Of a stretch of DNA of 64,000 nt, positions 8,268-16,593 are shown one piece after another; within the stretch, counting starts at the first letter, position 1; the number at the start of each line of letters is the position of its first letter. The DNA comes from Pseudonocardia oroxyli. Lineage in GTDB: Bacteria > Actinomycetota > Actinomycetes > Mycobacteriales > Pseudonocardiaceae. A program made the translations under genes and the position numbers. The DNA is taken from positions 1-64,000 of the forward strand of contig NZ_FNBE01000013.1 of the NCBI RefSeq assembly GCF_900102195.1, in the 5' to 3' direction. The notes below the pieces were generated by a model. The model made no database searches and was not told the DNA's origin. It saw only the letters and a program-made list of their open reading frames with translations.

Positions 8268-8817
8268 GCTCTACCCGCTCAAGATCCTCGTCGCGGGCGG
8301 CTTCGGGGTCGGCAAGACCACCTTCGTCCGCTCGCTGTCGGAGATCCCGCCCCTGCTCACCGAGCAGGCGATGACGTCGGCGTCGATCGGCGTCGACGAG
8401 ACGTCGGCGGTGCCGGACAAGGTCACCACCACGGTGGCCATGGACTTCGGCCGGATCACCGTGGACGACTCGCTGATCCTGTACCTGTTCGGCACGCCCG
8501 GGCAGTCTCGGTTCTGGTTCATGTGGGACGAGCTGGCGCGCGGCTGCGTCGGCGCCGTCGTCCTGGTGGACCTGCGCCGGGTGGACGAGTGCTTCCCGGC
8601 GATCGACTACTTCGAGAACCGGCGGATCCCGTACGTCATCGGGCTCAACCGGTTCCCGGGCTCCGAGGGGCACACGGAGGACGACGTCCGGGACGCCCTC
8701 GCCGTCGCCGCGGAGACCCCGGTGCTGTGGATGGACGCCCGCGAGGCCGACTCGAGCCTGAAGTCGCTGGTGGCGCTGGTCGAGCACGCGCTGTCGCGCA
8801 CGGCCGTCGCGGGCTGA
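8251..8817 (+). CDS. cvnD: CvnD: Ras-like small GTPase of the conservon
   Basis: 188 residues. Walker A is VAGGFGVGKTTFVRS, a switch region ITSAS-like segment is SIGVDETSAV, and the switch II/G3 motif is LFGTPGQSRFWF. The guanine-specificity motif is weak (VIGLNRFPGS instead of NKxD), as usual in conservon GTPases. GTP-bound CvnD is thought to be the signalling output of the CvnABC complex in developmental or metabolic control. Starts at GTG 8251 with GGAGGG 5-6 nt upstream, inside cvnC. Two strong hairpins follow at 8866-8924 and probably end the operon. Confidence 0.93.
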   Translation: MRDRRELYPLKILVAGGFGVGKTTFVRSLSEIPPLLTEQAMTSASIGVDETSAVPDKVTTTVAMDFGRITVDDSLILYLFGTPGQSRFWFMWDELARGCVGAVVLVDLRRVDECFPAIDYFENRRIPYVIGLNRFPGSEGHTEDDVRDALAVAAETPVLWMDAREADSSLKSLVALVEHALSRTAVAG

Positions 8818-8865
8818 CGCGGCGGGATCACCGCCGCGGATCTGTGGTGTCGTCCGCTCCCGACT

Positions 8866-8924
8866 GAGCGACGCTTGGGCCGCCCAAGCGTCGCTCAGTG
8901 GCGCTTGGGCCGCCCAAGCGCCAC
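8866..8924. terminator. Two tandem GCTTGGG/CCCAAGC hairpins between convergent operons
   Basis: Hairpin 1: TGAGCGACGCTTGGG (8866-8880), loop CCG, CCCAAGCGTCGCTCA (8884-8898), a 15-bp perfect stem. Hairpin 2: TGGCGCTTGGG (8900-8910), loop CCG, CCCAAGCGCCA (8914-8924). They lie between the convergent cvnD and accE stops, with no T tract. The same core recurs six times at 44040-44236. Likely bidirectional terminators of a repeat family. Confidence 0.7.
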
Positions 8925-8935
8925 GAGGGGTCGAC

Positions 8936-9166
8936 TCAGCGGGGCAGGACCGAGGCGCGCCAGGCGCCCGGCCCGACCTCCAAGGGCCTGCGGACGCCCG
9001 CGCTCGGGTGGCCCCACAGGCTGCGCGGCTTCGGCGCGGGCTCGCCGCCGCCGCTCGCCGCCGCGGCCAGCACGACGGTGAGCGCGGCCAGCTCCTCGGG
9101 GGTCGGGTCGCCGGAGACGACCCGGAAGAGCGCCCGGCGCTCCTCCGGGGTCTGCTCCTCGCTCAT
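8936..9166 (-). CDS. accE: Acyl-CoA carboxylase epsilon subunit
   Basis: 76 residues, the short epsilon subunit found with actinobacterial propionyl/acetyl-CoA carboxylases (AccE5 type): FRVVSGDPTPEELAALTVVL is the diagnostic helix, and the C-terminal LWGHPSAGVRRPLEVGPGAW is typical. It binds and stimulates the AccA3-AccD5 holo-complex that supplies methylmalonyl-CoA or malonyl-CoA for lipid synthesis. A strong ribosome site GGGAGGTGGGG precedes ATG 9164-9166. It follows accD on the same strand, but a palindromic repeat (9186-9225) between them may reduce read-through, giving less AccE than AccD (inference). Confidence 0.9.
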   Translation of the reverse strand: MSEEQTPEERRALFRVVSGDPTPEELAALTVVLAAAASGGGEPAPKPRSLWGHPSAGVRRPLEVGPGAWRASVLPR

Positions 9167-9185
9167 GCCCCCACCTCCCCACCTC

Positions 9186-9225
9186 GTGCGTGGCGATAGT
9201 CGCCAGGGCGACGATCGCCGCTCAC
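9186..9225. terminator. Imperfect copy of the GTGAGCGG palindromic repeat at the accD 3' end
   Basis: Right arm GGCGACGATCGCCGCTCAC (9207-9225) is identical to the perfect copies at 46921-46960 and 60826-60865; the left arm (9186-9204) carries three or four changes. The accD stop codon (complement of 9222-9224) is inside the right arm. Because it lies between accD and accE it may act as an attenuator or partial terminator. Confidence 0.65.
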
Positions 9226-10859
9226 AGCGGGATGTTCCCGTGCTTGCGGGCCGGGCCCTGCTCCCGCTTGGTCGCGAGCATGCGCAGCGACCGGCCGACG
9301 TAGCCCCGGGTGTGCGAGGGCGGCACGACCGCGTCGATGTACCCGCGGTCCGCGGCGATGTAGGGGTTGCAGAGGGTGTCCTCGTAGTCCTGCTGGAGCT
9401 CGGCGCGCTTGGCGGCGAGCTCGTCGCCCTCCAGGCCCTTGAGCTCCTTGCGGTAGAGGATGTTCACCGCGCCCTGCGCGCCGGTGACGGCGATCTGGGC
9501 GGTCGGCCAGGCGATGTTGACGTCCGCGCCGAGGTGCTTGGAGCCCATGACGTCGTACGCGCCGCCGTAGGCCTTGCGGGTGATCACGGTGACCTTCGGG
9601 ACGGTCGCCTCGGCGTAGGCGTAGATCAGCTTGGCGCCGCGGCGGATGATGCCGTTCCACTCCTGGTCGGTGCCCGGCAGGAAGCCCGGGACGTCGACGA
9701 AGGTGAGGATCGGGATGTTGAACGCGTCGCAGGTGCGCACGAAGCGTGCGGCCTTCTCGGAGGCGTCGATGTCCAGGCAGCCCGCGAGCTGCGTCGGCTG
9801 GTTCGCGACGATCCCGACCGAGCGGCCCTCCACGCGGGCGTAGCCGGTGACCATGTTGGCCGCCCACAGCTCCTGGACCTCGAGGAACTCACCCTCGTCG
9901 ACCACGCGGGTGATGACCTCGCGGATGTCGTACGGGGTGTTCACCGAGTCCGGGATGAGCGTGTCGAGCTCGCGGTCGGTGTCGGTGATCCCGTCCTCGA
10001 TGGACCCCGCGACGGGCTCCGGCGCCGGGTAGGTCGGCGGCTCGGACAGGTTGTTCGACGGGAGGAAGGAGAGCAGCTCCTTCACGTAGTCGATCGCGTC
10101 CTGCTCGTCGGAGCCGAGGTAGTGCGCCACCCCGGACTTGGAGTTGTGGGCGCGGCCGCCGCCGAGCTCCTCCATGCCGACGTCCTCACCGGTGACCGTC
10201 TTGATGACGTCCGGCCCGGTGATGAACATGTGCGAGGTCTCGTCGACCATGACGGTGAAGTCGGTGAGCGCGGGGGAGTACACCGCGCCGCCCGCCGAGG
10301 GGCCCATGATGAGCGAGATCTGCGGGACCACGCCGGAGGCCCGGACGTTCCGCACGAAGATCTCGCCGTAGAGCCCCAGCGCGACGACGCCCTCCTGGAT
10401 GCGCGCGCCGCCGCCGTCGTTGATCCCGACCACGGGGCAGCCGATCTTGGCCGCGACGTCCATGACCTTGACGATCTTCTCGCCGTAGACCTCGCCGAGC
10501 GAGCCGCCGAAGACCGTCGCGTCCTGGGAGAACACGGCGACCGGGCGGCCGTCGATCGTGCCGGTGCCGGTGACCACGCCGTCGCCGAAGGGCCGCTTGG
10601 CCTCCATGCCGAAGTTCGTGGAGCGGTGTCGCACCAGCGCGTCCAGCTCGACGAACGAGCCCGGGTCCAGCAGCATGTCGATCCGCTCGCGGGCGGTCTT
10701 GCGGCCCTTGGCGTGCTGGCGCTCGGCGGCCGCCTCCGAGGGCAGCGCCTCGGCGAACCGCTGGTACAGGTCGGCGAGCTTGCCCGCCGTGGTGTGCACG
10801 TCCGGCTCGACGTCCGGGGCGTTCGACGGGTCCCCCATCGGCTCCGTTGCAGCGCTCAT
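9222..10859 (-). CDS. accD: Acyl-CoA carboxylase carboxyltransferase (beta) subunit, AccD5-like
   Basis: 545 residues, standard length for AccD5/PccB. N-terminal acyl-CoA site region: [59 protein letters not shown]-terminal biotin site region: [60 protein letters not shown]. It transfers carboxyl from carboxybiotin to propionyl-CoA (and perhaps acetyl-CoA); substrate choice cannot be set from sequence. Start ATG 10857-10859 sits 8 nt after a TAAGGT -10 box on the minus strand, the leaderless arrangement seen for many genes here. Divergent from birA, which biotinylates the partner subunit, as in M. tuberculosis. Confidence 0.93.
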   Translation of the reverse strand: MSAATEPMGDPSNAPDVEPDVHTTAGKLADLYQRFAEALPSEAAAERQHAKGRKTARERIDMLLDPGSFVELDALVRHRSTNFGMEAKRPFGDGVVTGTGTIDGRPVAVFSQDATVFGGSLGEVYGEKIVKVMDVAAKIGCPVVGINDGGGARIQEGVVALGLYGEIFVRNVRASGVVPQISLIMGPSAGGAVYSPALTDFTVMVDETSHMFITGPDVIKTVTGEDVGMEELGGGRAHNSKSGVAHYLGSDEQDAIDYVKELLSFLPSNNLSEPPTYPAPEPVAGSIEDGITDTDRELDTLIPDSVNTPYDIREVITRVVDEGEFLEVQELWAANMVTGYARVEGRSVGIVANQPTQLAGCLDIDASEKAARFVRTCDAFNIPILTFVDVPGFLPGTDQEWNGIIRRGAKLIYAYAEATVPKVTVITRKAYGGAYDVMGSKHLGADVNIAWPTAQIAVTGAQGAVNILYRKELKGLEGDELAAKRAELQQDYEDTLCNPYIAADRGYIDAVVPPSHTRGYVGRSLRMLATKREQGPARKHGNIPL

Positions 10860-11043
10860 GACCACGGACCTTAACCTGAGACAGTCACCCGTGACCGGTT
10901 CGTCGGAGCGGTCTGCATCACGTACCGTCCGTCGCTCGTTCGGCGCAACGCAGGGTGCACCGGTCGCGTGCGCCGCACCGTCGGGCGCCTTCACCGTCGG
11001 AAACGTCCGAACAGCTGGACCGGCGGGGGATAGGTTGCCGGCC

Positions 11044-11868
11044 GTGAGCTCCACCGACCCGGTCGACGCGGTCCCGTTCGACGTCCATGACCTGCGGCAC
11101 CGCCTGCTCGGCCCGGCGGGTCGCTGGACGCGCGTCGACGTCGTCGACGAGACCGGCTCCACGAACGCGGACCTGGTCGCCGCCGCGACCGCGGGTGCGC
11201 CGGACGGGTCCGTGCTGGTCACCGAGCACCAGGTCCGTGGCCGCGGCAGGCTGGACCGGACCTGGGAGGCGCCGCGCGGGTCCGGGATCGCGGTCAGCGT
11301 GCTGTGGCGGCCCGAGGGCATCCCCGCCGAGCGGCTGGGCTGGATCCCGATGCTGGCGGGCGTCGCCCTGCTGGACGCGGTCCGCGCGCTGGCCCCCGGC
11401 GTGCCCGCGGGCCTGAAGTGGCCGAACGACCTGCTCCTCGACGGGCGCAAGGGCGCGGGCATCCTCGCCGAGATGACCGCGGTGTCCGGCGGCGGGCCCG
11501 GCGTGGTGCTCGGCATGGGGGTCAACGTGGCCTCGGCCCCGGAGACGGGGACCTCGCTGGCGGACCAGGGCGCCGTCGTCGACCGCACCGAGCTGCTGGT
11601 CACCCTGCTGCGCAACCTGGGTGAGCGCGAGGCCGCCTGGCGCGCCGCGGGCGGGGACGCCGACGAGTCCGGCCTGCGCGGCGACTACCGCGCGGGCTGC
11701 CTGTCCCTCGGCTCCGAGGTGCGGGTGGAGATGCCCGGCGGCTCCGCGATCGTCGGGATAGCCGAGGACGTGGACACCAGCGGCCACCTGCTGGTCCTGG
11801 AACCGGACGGCACCAGACGCCCCATCGCGGCCGGCGACATCGTCCACCTGCGCCCGGCCCAGCCGTAA
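11044..11868 (+). CDS. birA: Biotin--[acetyl-CoA-carboxylase] ligase (BirA, no repressor domain)
   Basis: 274 residues, the short monofunctional type without an N-terminal HTH. Motifs: [16 protein letters not shown], the biotinyl-AMP binding loop [40 protein letters not shown] with the catalytic Lys, and VVLGMGVNV. The C-terminal domain ([13 protein letters not shown]) has the expected SH3-like fold. It attaches biotin to the acyl-CoA carboxylase alpha subunit. GTG 11044 lies 7 nt after TAGGTT (11031-11036), so the mRNA is probably leaderless. Divergent from accD. Confidence 0.93.
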   Translation: MSSTDPVDAVPFDVHDLRHRLLGPAGRWTRVDVVDETGSTNADLVAAATAGAPDGSVLVTEHQVRGRGRLDRTWEAPRGSGIAVSVLWRPEGIPAERLGWIPMLAGVALLDAVRALAPGVPAGLKWPNDLLLDGRKGAGILAEMTAVSGGGPGVVLGMGVNVASAPETGTSLADQGAVVDRTELLVTLLRNLGEREAAWRAAGGDADESGLRGDYRAGCLSLGSEVRVEMPGGSAIVGIAEDVDTSGHLLVLEPDGTRRPIAAGDIVHLRPAQP

Positions 11869-11938
11869 GGGCGCAGTGCCCCTGTCGTGTCGGGCGTCGA
11901 AACGACGGTGGTGGCTCCACACTGCTTAGGCTCGTGGC

Positions 11939-12424
11939 GTGGCCTATCCCGATGAGTTGCTGGTTGCCGGGGAGCGGGTCGTGCTCCACACCCACCCGCA
12001 CTGGAAGATGCTGATCGGGCCGGTGCTGGTGTTCCTGGTGACCGTGGGGGCGGCGGCGTTCCTCGCCGCGCTGGTGAGCGCGCAGAGCTGGGCCCTCGTC
12101 GCGTGGATCGCGCTCGCCGTGGTGGCCGTGGGGCTCGTCGGCCGGTTCACGGTGCTGCCGTTCGTGCGGTGGCGCACCACCCACTTCGTGGTGACGACCC
12201 GACGGGTGCTGGTGCGCGAGGGCGTCTTCTCCCGCAGCGGCATGGACATCCCGATGTCGCGGATCAACACGGTGCAGTTCCGTCACACCGTGCTCGAACG
12301 GGTGCTCGGCTGCGGCACACTCGTCGTGGAGTCCGCGTCGGACGATCCGTTGGAGTTCACGGACATCCCGGCCGTCGAGCGGGTCCACGCGCTGCTCTAC
12401 CAGGAGGTCGCCGACGATGCCTGA
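11939..12424 (+). CDS. PH-domain (bPH2/DUF304) membrane protein
   Basis: 161 residues; two membrane helices (MLIGPVLVFLVTVGAAAFLA and WIALAVVAVGLVGRFTVLPF) followed by a bacterial PH-like domain (THFVVTTRRVLVREGVFSRS, IPMSRINTVQFRHTVLERVL, LVVESASDDPLEFTDIPAVE). It matches the Rv3278c-type protein that follows birA in mycobacteria. Function unknown; bPH2 proteins are thought to assemble at the membrane. GTG 11939 follows TAGGCT (11927-11932) by 6 nt, a leaderless start. The end overlaps the HMG-CoA lyase start by 8 bp. Confidence 0.85.
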   Translation: MAYPDELLVAGERVVLHTHPHWKMLIGPVLVFLVTVGAAAFLAALVSAQSWALVAWIALAVVAVGLVGRFTVLPFVRWRTTHFVVTTRRVLVREGVFSRSGMDIPMSRINTVQFRHTVLERVLGCGTLVVESASDDPLEFTDIPAVERVHALLYQEVADDA

Positions 12425-13352
12425 CTTGCCCATGACGCTGCCGAGCGAGGGGCTCCCCGCCCACGTCACGATCTACGAGGTCGGTGCGCGGGACGGGCTG
12501 CAGAACGAGAAGGCGGTCGTGCCGGTCGAGGTGAAGGCCGAGTTCCTGAACCGCCTCGCGGACGCGGGACTGACCACCCTCGAAGCCACCAGCTTCGTGC
12601 ACCCGAAATGGGTGCCCCAGCTCGCCGACGCCGCGGACCTGCTGGCGATGCTCGAGCGGCGGCCGGGCGTCGACTACCCCGTGCTGGTGCCGAACGAGCG
12701 CGGGCTCGACCGGGCCGTCGAGGCGGGCGTGGACCACATCGCGGTCTTCGCGAGCGCCACGGAGACCTTCGCGGAGAAGAACCTCAACCGCGCGCTGGAC
12801 TCGCAGTTCGCGATGTTCGAGCCCACGGTGAAGCGCGCCCTCGCGGAGGGGCTGCGGGTCCGGGCGTACGTCTCCATGGCGTTCGGGGACCCGTGGGAGG
12901 GGGCCGTCGACCCGGCGCAGGTCGCCGCCGTCGGACGTCGGCTGGTCGAGATGGGCTGCCGGCAGCTGTCCCTGGGGGACACCATCGGCACCGGCACCCC
13001 CGGGCACGCCGAGGCCGTGATCGACGCCTGCGTGGCGGGCGGGGTCCCCATCGACCAGATCGCCGTGCACTTCCACGACACCTACGGGCAGGCCCTCGCC
13101 AACACCCTCGCCGCGCTGCGCCGCGGGGTCACCACGGTGGACGCGTCCACGGGCGGCCTCGGCGGCTGCCCCTACGCCAAGTCCGCGACGGGCAACCTCG
13201 CCACCGAGGACCTCGTCTGGATGCTCGACGGGCTGGGCGTCAGCCACGGCGCCCGGCTCGCCGACCTCGTCGAGACGAGTGTGTGGATGGCGGACAAGCT
13301 CGGCCGCCCGTCACCCTCCCGCGTGGTCAAGGCGCTGGCCGGGGCCGATTAG
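12417..13352 (+). CDS. Hydroxymethylglutaryl-CoA lyase
   Basis: 311 residues, the HMGL-like DRE-TIM family. Signature motifs: YEVGARDGLQNEKAVVPVEV (catalytic Arg/Asp), LEATSFVHPKWVPQLADA, AVHFHDTYGQALANTLAA (metal-binding His pair) and the Cys loop STGGLGGCPYAKSATGNLAT. It cleaves (S)-3-hydroxy-3-methylglutaryl-CoA to acetoacetate and acetyl-CoA, the last step of leucine breakdown. It begins inside the PH gene and stops on overlapping stop codons with the convergent MaoC gene. It is the first gene of a block that is not at this position in the mycobacterial order. Confidence 0.92.
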   Translation: MPDLPMTLPSEGLPAHVTIYEVGARDGLQNEKAVVPVEVKAEFLNRLADAGLTTLEATSFVHPKWVPQLADAADLLAMLERRPGVDYPVLVPNERGLDRAVEAGVDHIAVFASATETFAEKNLNRALDSQFAMFEPTVKRALAEGLRVRAYVSMAFGDPWEGAVDPAQVAAVGRRLVEMGCRQLSLGDTIGTGTPGHAEAVIDACVAGGVPIDQIAVHFHDTYGQALANTLAALRRGVTTVDASTGGLGGCPYAKSATGNLATEDLVWMLDGLGVSHGARLADLVETSVWMADKLGRPSPSRVVKALAGAD

Positions 13353-13810
13353 GGCCGGGGGTGCTCCCGGGAGCCGAACATGCCGGTGAAGCGGGCGCGG
13401 TAGACCACGTCGTCGGAGTCCGCGGCGCCGCGGCGCATCCAGGCCCGCAGCGTGACCAGCCCCATCCACGGCTTGGACGACGAGCGCCGCGCCGCGACGA
13501 TCTCCATGGACGCGAAGAGGTGGTCGCCCGCGAAGACCGGGGCGGGCCAGGCGATCTCGTCCCCGCCCGGCGAGCCCAGCCCGTCGGCCTTCGAGACCAG
13601 CTCGTCGATGTAGAGCCGCATCCACAGCCCCGCCGTGAACCAGCCCGAGGCCGCCAGCCCCCCGAACACCGACGCCTGGCCCGCCTCCTCGTCCAGGTGG
13701 AAGGGCTGCGGGTCGAACCGGCGGGCGAACGCGATCATCTCGTCGCGGTCCACGGTGACGGACCCCAGCTCGAACACCCGTCCGGGCGTCAGGTCCTCGA
13801 AGGCGATCAT
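13349..13810 (-). CDS. MaoC-family dehydratase
   Basis: 153 residues, a single hot-dog fold MaoC domain: MIAFEDLTPGRVFELGSV, the hydratase motif RRFDPQPFHLDEEAGQASVF with Asp and His, FGGLAASGWFTAGLWMRL, GDEIAWPAPVFAGDHLFASM. Such enzymes hydrate trans-2-enoyl-CoA esters, but the substrate is not determinable. Its ATG (13808-13810) overlaps the hisN stop as ATGA, so it is the second gene of a leftward hisN-maoC pair. It may work with the convergent HMG-CoA lyase in branched-chain acyl-CoA catabolism (inference). Confidence 0.88.
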   Translation of the reverse strand: MIAFEDLTPGRVFELGSVTVDRDEMIAFARRFDPQPFHLDEEAGQASVFGGLAASGWFTAGLWMRLYIDELVSKADGLGSPGGDEIAWPAPVFAGDHLFASMEIVAARRSSSKPWMGLVTLRAWMRRGAADSDDVVYRARFTGMFGSREHPRP

Positions 13811-14613
13811 TCCGCCGACTGTAGGACGCGCAACGCGGCCTCGTGCAGGTGGCCGTTGGACGCCAGGCCGTCGCCGCCCGCGAAGCCGGGGACGCCGCGC
13901 AGGTCGGTGAGCCGCCCGCCCGCCTCCTCGAGCAGGACCTGCACCGCGGCCAGGTCCCAGGGGTTCGCCGCGGGCTCCACGGCCAGGTCGATCGCCCCCT
14001 CCGCGACCAGGCAGTGCTGCCAGAAGTCGCCGAAGGCCCTGGTCTCCCAGCAGGCCTGGGACAGCGCCAGCCAGCGGTCCATGCCGTCGAACTCCCGGAA
14101 GGTCTCCTGGTTCGTCGTGGACAGGTAGGCGTCCTCGAGCGCCGTCACCCCGGTCACCGAGATCCGCCGCGCCTCCCCACCCCGCTCGGAGGTCCAGGCG
14201 CCGTGCCGGGCCGCGGCCCACCACCGCCTGCCCAGCGCGGGCGCGGAGACCACCCCGACCACGGGGACACCGCCCGAGCACAGCGCGATCAGCGACGCCC
14301 ACACCGGCATGCCGCGGGAGAAGTTCTTGGTGCCGTCGATCGGGTCGAGCACCCAGCCGCGGCCCTCCCCGACGGACCCGCCGCCCTCCTCGCCGAGGAT
14401 CGCGTCCCCCGGCCGCTGCCCGCCGATCGCCGCCCGCAGCGCCTCCTCGGCGGCGGTGTCCGCGTCGGTGACCGGGGTGCGGTCCGGCTTGCGCGTGACC
14501 CGCAGGTCGGCGGCGCGGAAGCGCGGCAGGGTGATCGCGTCCGCCAGGTCGGCGAGCTCCAGGGCGAGGGCGAGATCGGCACGGGTGTCCGGTTCGGTAA
14601 CGGCGCTGCTCAC
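13807..14613 (-). CDS. hisN: Histidinol-phosphatase / inositol monophosphatase family (HisN)
   Basis: 268 residues, inositol-monophosphatase fold. Metal ligands: GDAILGEEGGG, WVLDPIDGTKNFSRGMPVWA, NPWDLAAVQVLLEEAGGRLT. The STGMPVW-region wording and overall length match the actinobacterial HisN group, which dephosphorylates L-histidinol phosphate; an inositol or adenosine 3',5'-bisphosphate phosphatase role cannot be excluded. GTG 14613 is only 42 bp from the divergent response-regulator start, so both promoters share that interval. Confidence 0.8.
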   Translation of the reverse strand: MSSAVTEPDTRADLALALELADLADAITLPRFRAADLRVTRKPDRTPVTDADTAAEEALRAAIGGQRPGDAILGEEGGGSVGEGRGWVLDPIDGTKNFSRGMPVWASLIALCSGGVPVVGVVSAPALGRRWWAAARHGAWTSERGGEARRISVTGVTALEDAYLSTTNQETFREFDGMDRWLALSQACWETRAFGDFWQHCLVAEGAIDLAVEPAANPWDLAAVQVLLEEAGGRLTDLRGVPGFAGGDGLASNGHLHEAALRVLQSAE

Positions 14614-14655
14614 GGCGGGTCAGCATGCCATCCCGGGCGGGCATACTCTCGACCC

Positions 14656-15312
14656 GTGACCACCGTCCTGTTGGCGGAGGACGACGCCGCGATCGCGGAG
14701 CCGCTCTCCCGGGCCCTGCAACGCGAGGGCTACGAGGTCGACGTCGCGTCCGACGGCACCACGGCGCTCGACGTCGTCCGCCAGGGCCACGTCGACCTCC
14801 TCGTGCTGGACCTCGGCCTGCCGGGGATGGACGGGCTGGAGGTCTGCAGGCGCCTGCGCCCCGACTTCCCCGACCTCCCCGTCCTGATGCTGACGGCCCG
14901 CACCGACGAGGTCGACTTCGTCGTGGGGCTGGACGCCGGCGCGGACGACTACGTCGGCAAGCCCTTCCGCCTCGCCGAGCTGCTGGCCCGGGTCCGGGCG
15001 CTGCTGCGCAGGCTCACCCCGGAGACCGTCGAGGTCGGCGGCGTGCGGATGGAGCTCTCCGGCCGCCGCGTCCTGGTCGACGGCGAGGAGGTCGGGCTCG
15101 CGAACAAGGAGTTCGAGCTGCTGCGCGTGCTCCTGCTGCGGGCCGGGCAGGTCGTGACCCGCGAGGAGATCCTCCGCGAGGTCTGGAACGACCCGGACAT
15201 GAAGACCTCGAAGACGCTGGACATGCACATGTCCTGGCTGCGCCGCAAGATCGGCGGCGAGCGCCGGATCGCCACGGTCCGCGGGGTCGGGTTCCGCTTC
15301 AACCACACATGA
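14656..15312 (+). CDS. OmpR-family response regulator
   Basis: 218 residues. Receiver: TVLLAEDDAAIAEPLSRALQ with D9/D10, phospho-Asp D52 in LLVLDLGLPGMDG, Lys in DYVGKPFRLAEL. C-terminal winged helix: VGLANKEFELLRVLLLRAGQ, TREEILREVWNDPDMKTSKT, LDMHMSWLRRKIGGERRIAT, RGVGFRF. GTG 14656 lies 6 nt after TACTCT (14644-14649), so translation is probably leaderless. The stop overlaps the kinase ATG as ATGA. Partner of the next gene. Confidence 0.93.
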   Translation: MTTVLLAEDDAAIAEPLSRALQREGYEVDVASDGTTALDVVRQGHVDLLVLDLGLPGMDGLEVCRRLRPDFPDLPVLMLTARTDEVDFVVGLDAGADDYVGKPFRLAELLARVRALLRRLTPETVEVGGVRMELSGRRVLVDGEEVGLANKEFELLRVLLLRAGQVVTREEILREVWNDPDMKTSKTLDMHMSWLRRKIGGERRIATVRGVGFRFNHT

Positions 15313-16580
15313 GGCGCCGCATCCTGCTCTCGACGCTGTTCGTCGTCGCCGTGACGGCGCTCGTCCTGGGCGGGCCGCTGGCGTTCACCACCTGGCGCCT
15401 GGTCGACGACTTCACCCGCGCCGAGCTGATCCAGCGGCTCGAGCGGATCGCCGACCGGCTCGACGACGAGCCGCCGGGCACCCCGATCAACCGGGCCGAG
15501 ATCGCGCTCGCCGTGCCCGCGGACGGTCAGCTCGTGGTGAGCGTGCCGGACACGCCGGTGCAGACCGTCGGCGACCCGCCGGAGGACGGCACGATCGCGG
15601 AGTCGCTGCCGTTCGGCCAGGGCGGCTCGATCACGCTGTCCGAGCCGATCTCGGTCATGCGGACCCAGCAGGTGCAGGTCACGGTCGTCGTCATCCTGCT
15701 GGTGGTGCTGTCGGTCGGCACCGGCGCGGTGGTCGCCACGGTCACCGCGCGCCGGCTCGCCGAACCCCTGCTGGACGTCGCCGACCGCGCCGCCCGGCTC
15801 GGCGCGGGGGACTTCCGCCGCGCCCCGCACCGCCACGGCATCCCCGAGCTGGACCGGGTGTCGGACGTCCTCGACACCTCGGCCACCGCGCTGGCGGACC
15901 TCGTCCAACGCGAACGCGCCCTGGTCGGAGACGTCTCCCACCAGCTGCGCAGCCGGATCACCGCGCTCGTCCTGCGGCTCGACGAGCTCTCCACCCACCC
16001 CGACCCCGGCGCCCGGCGCGAGGCCCTCGCCGCCCTGGAGCAGACCGAGCGGCTCTCCGAGGTGCTCGACGAGCTCCTGGAGGCTGCCCGCGCCGCCCGG
16101 GCGGCGGGCGCGGAACCCGTGGACCTGCGCACGGGCCTCACCGAGGTGGCCGACGAGTGGCGGCCCGCCCTGGAGTCCGTCGGGCGGCGGCTCAAGCTGC
16201 GGGTGCCCGACGGGCTGCTCGCCCGCGTCACCCCCGCCCGGATCCGCGAGGCCGTGGGCGCGCTGGTGGACAACGCCATCCAGCACGGTGACGGCACCGT
16301 CACGATCTCCGCTCGCGAGGGGACGAACGCACTGGTCGTCGAGGTGTCCGACACCGGACCCGGGGTCCCCGAGGAGCTGGTGCCGCACGTGTTCGACCGC
16401 GGGGTGTCCGTGCAGTCCTCGACCGGCCTGGGCCTCGCGCTGGCCCGGGCGCTGGTCGAGGCGGACGGGGGGCGGCTGGAGCTCTCCCGTGCCCGCCCAC
16501 CCACCTTCGCCCTCTTCCTCCCGCCCGCCCGCGCCGATGACGTCGTCGCCACACCGAGGCCCGCCACCACCCCCCGCTGA
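15309..16580 (+). CDS. Sensor histidine kinase (HisKA/HATPase)
   Basis: 423 residues. TM1 near residues 5-25 (ILLSTLFVVAVTALVLGGPL), an extracytoplasmic sensor of about 100 residues, TM2 (VTVVVILLVVLSVGTGAVVA), then HAMP-like TARRLAEPLLDVADRAARLG. H box: LVGDVSHQLRSRITALVLRL. ATPase: EAVGALVDNAIQHGDGTVTI, VEVSDTGPGVPEELVPHVFD, STGLGLALARALVEADGGRL. It phosphorylates the preceding regulator. Downstream lies a 0.95-kb array of hairpin repeats before the convergent hpaB gene. Confidence 0.92.
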   Translation: MRRRILLSTLFVVAVTALVLGGPLAFTTWRLVDDFTRAELIQRLERIADRLDDEPPGTPINRAEIALAVPADGQLVVSVPDTPVQTVGDPPEDGTIAESLPFGQGGSITLSEPISVMRTQQVQVTVVVILLVVLSVGTGAVVATVTARRLAEPLLDVADRAARLGAGDFRRAPHRHGIPELDRVSDVLDTSATALADLVQRERALVGDVSHQLRSRITALVLRLDELSTHPDPGARREALAALEQTERLSEVLDELLEAARAARAAGAEPVDLRTGLTEVADEWRPALESVGRRLKLRVPDGLLARVTPARIREAVGALVDNAIQHGDGTVTISAREGTNALVVEVSDTGPGVPEELVPHVFDRGVSVQSSTGLGLALARALVEADGGRLELSRARPPTFALFLPPARADDVVATPRPATTPR

Positions 16581-16593
16581 CCACGCCGCCGCC

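Noticed and set aside
13349-14644. Single long minus-strand protein covering both the MaoC and hisN genes
   Set aside because: The upper part is an off-frame shadow of hisN; MaoC begins at ATG 13810 in an ATGA overlap with the hisN stop.
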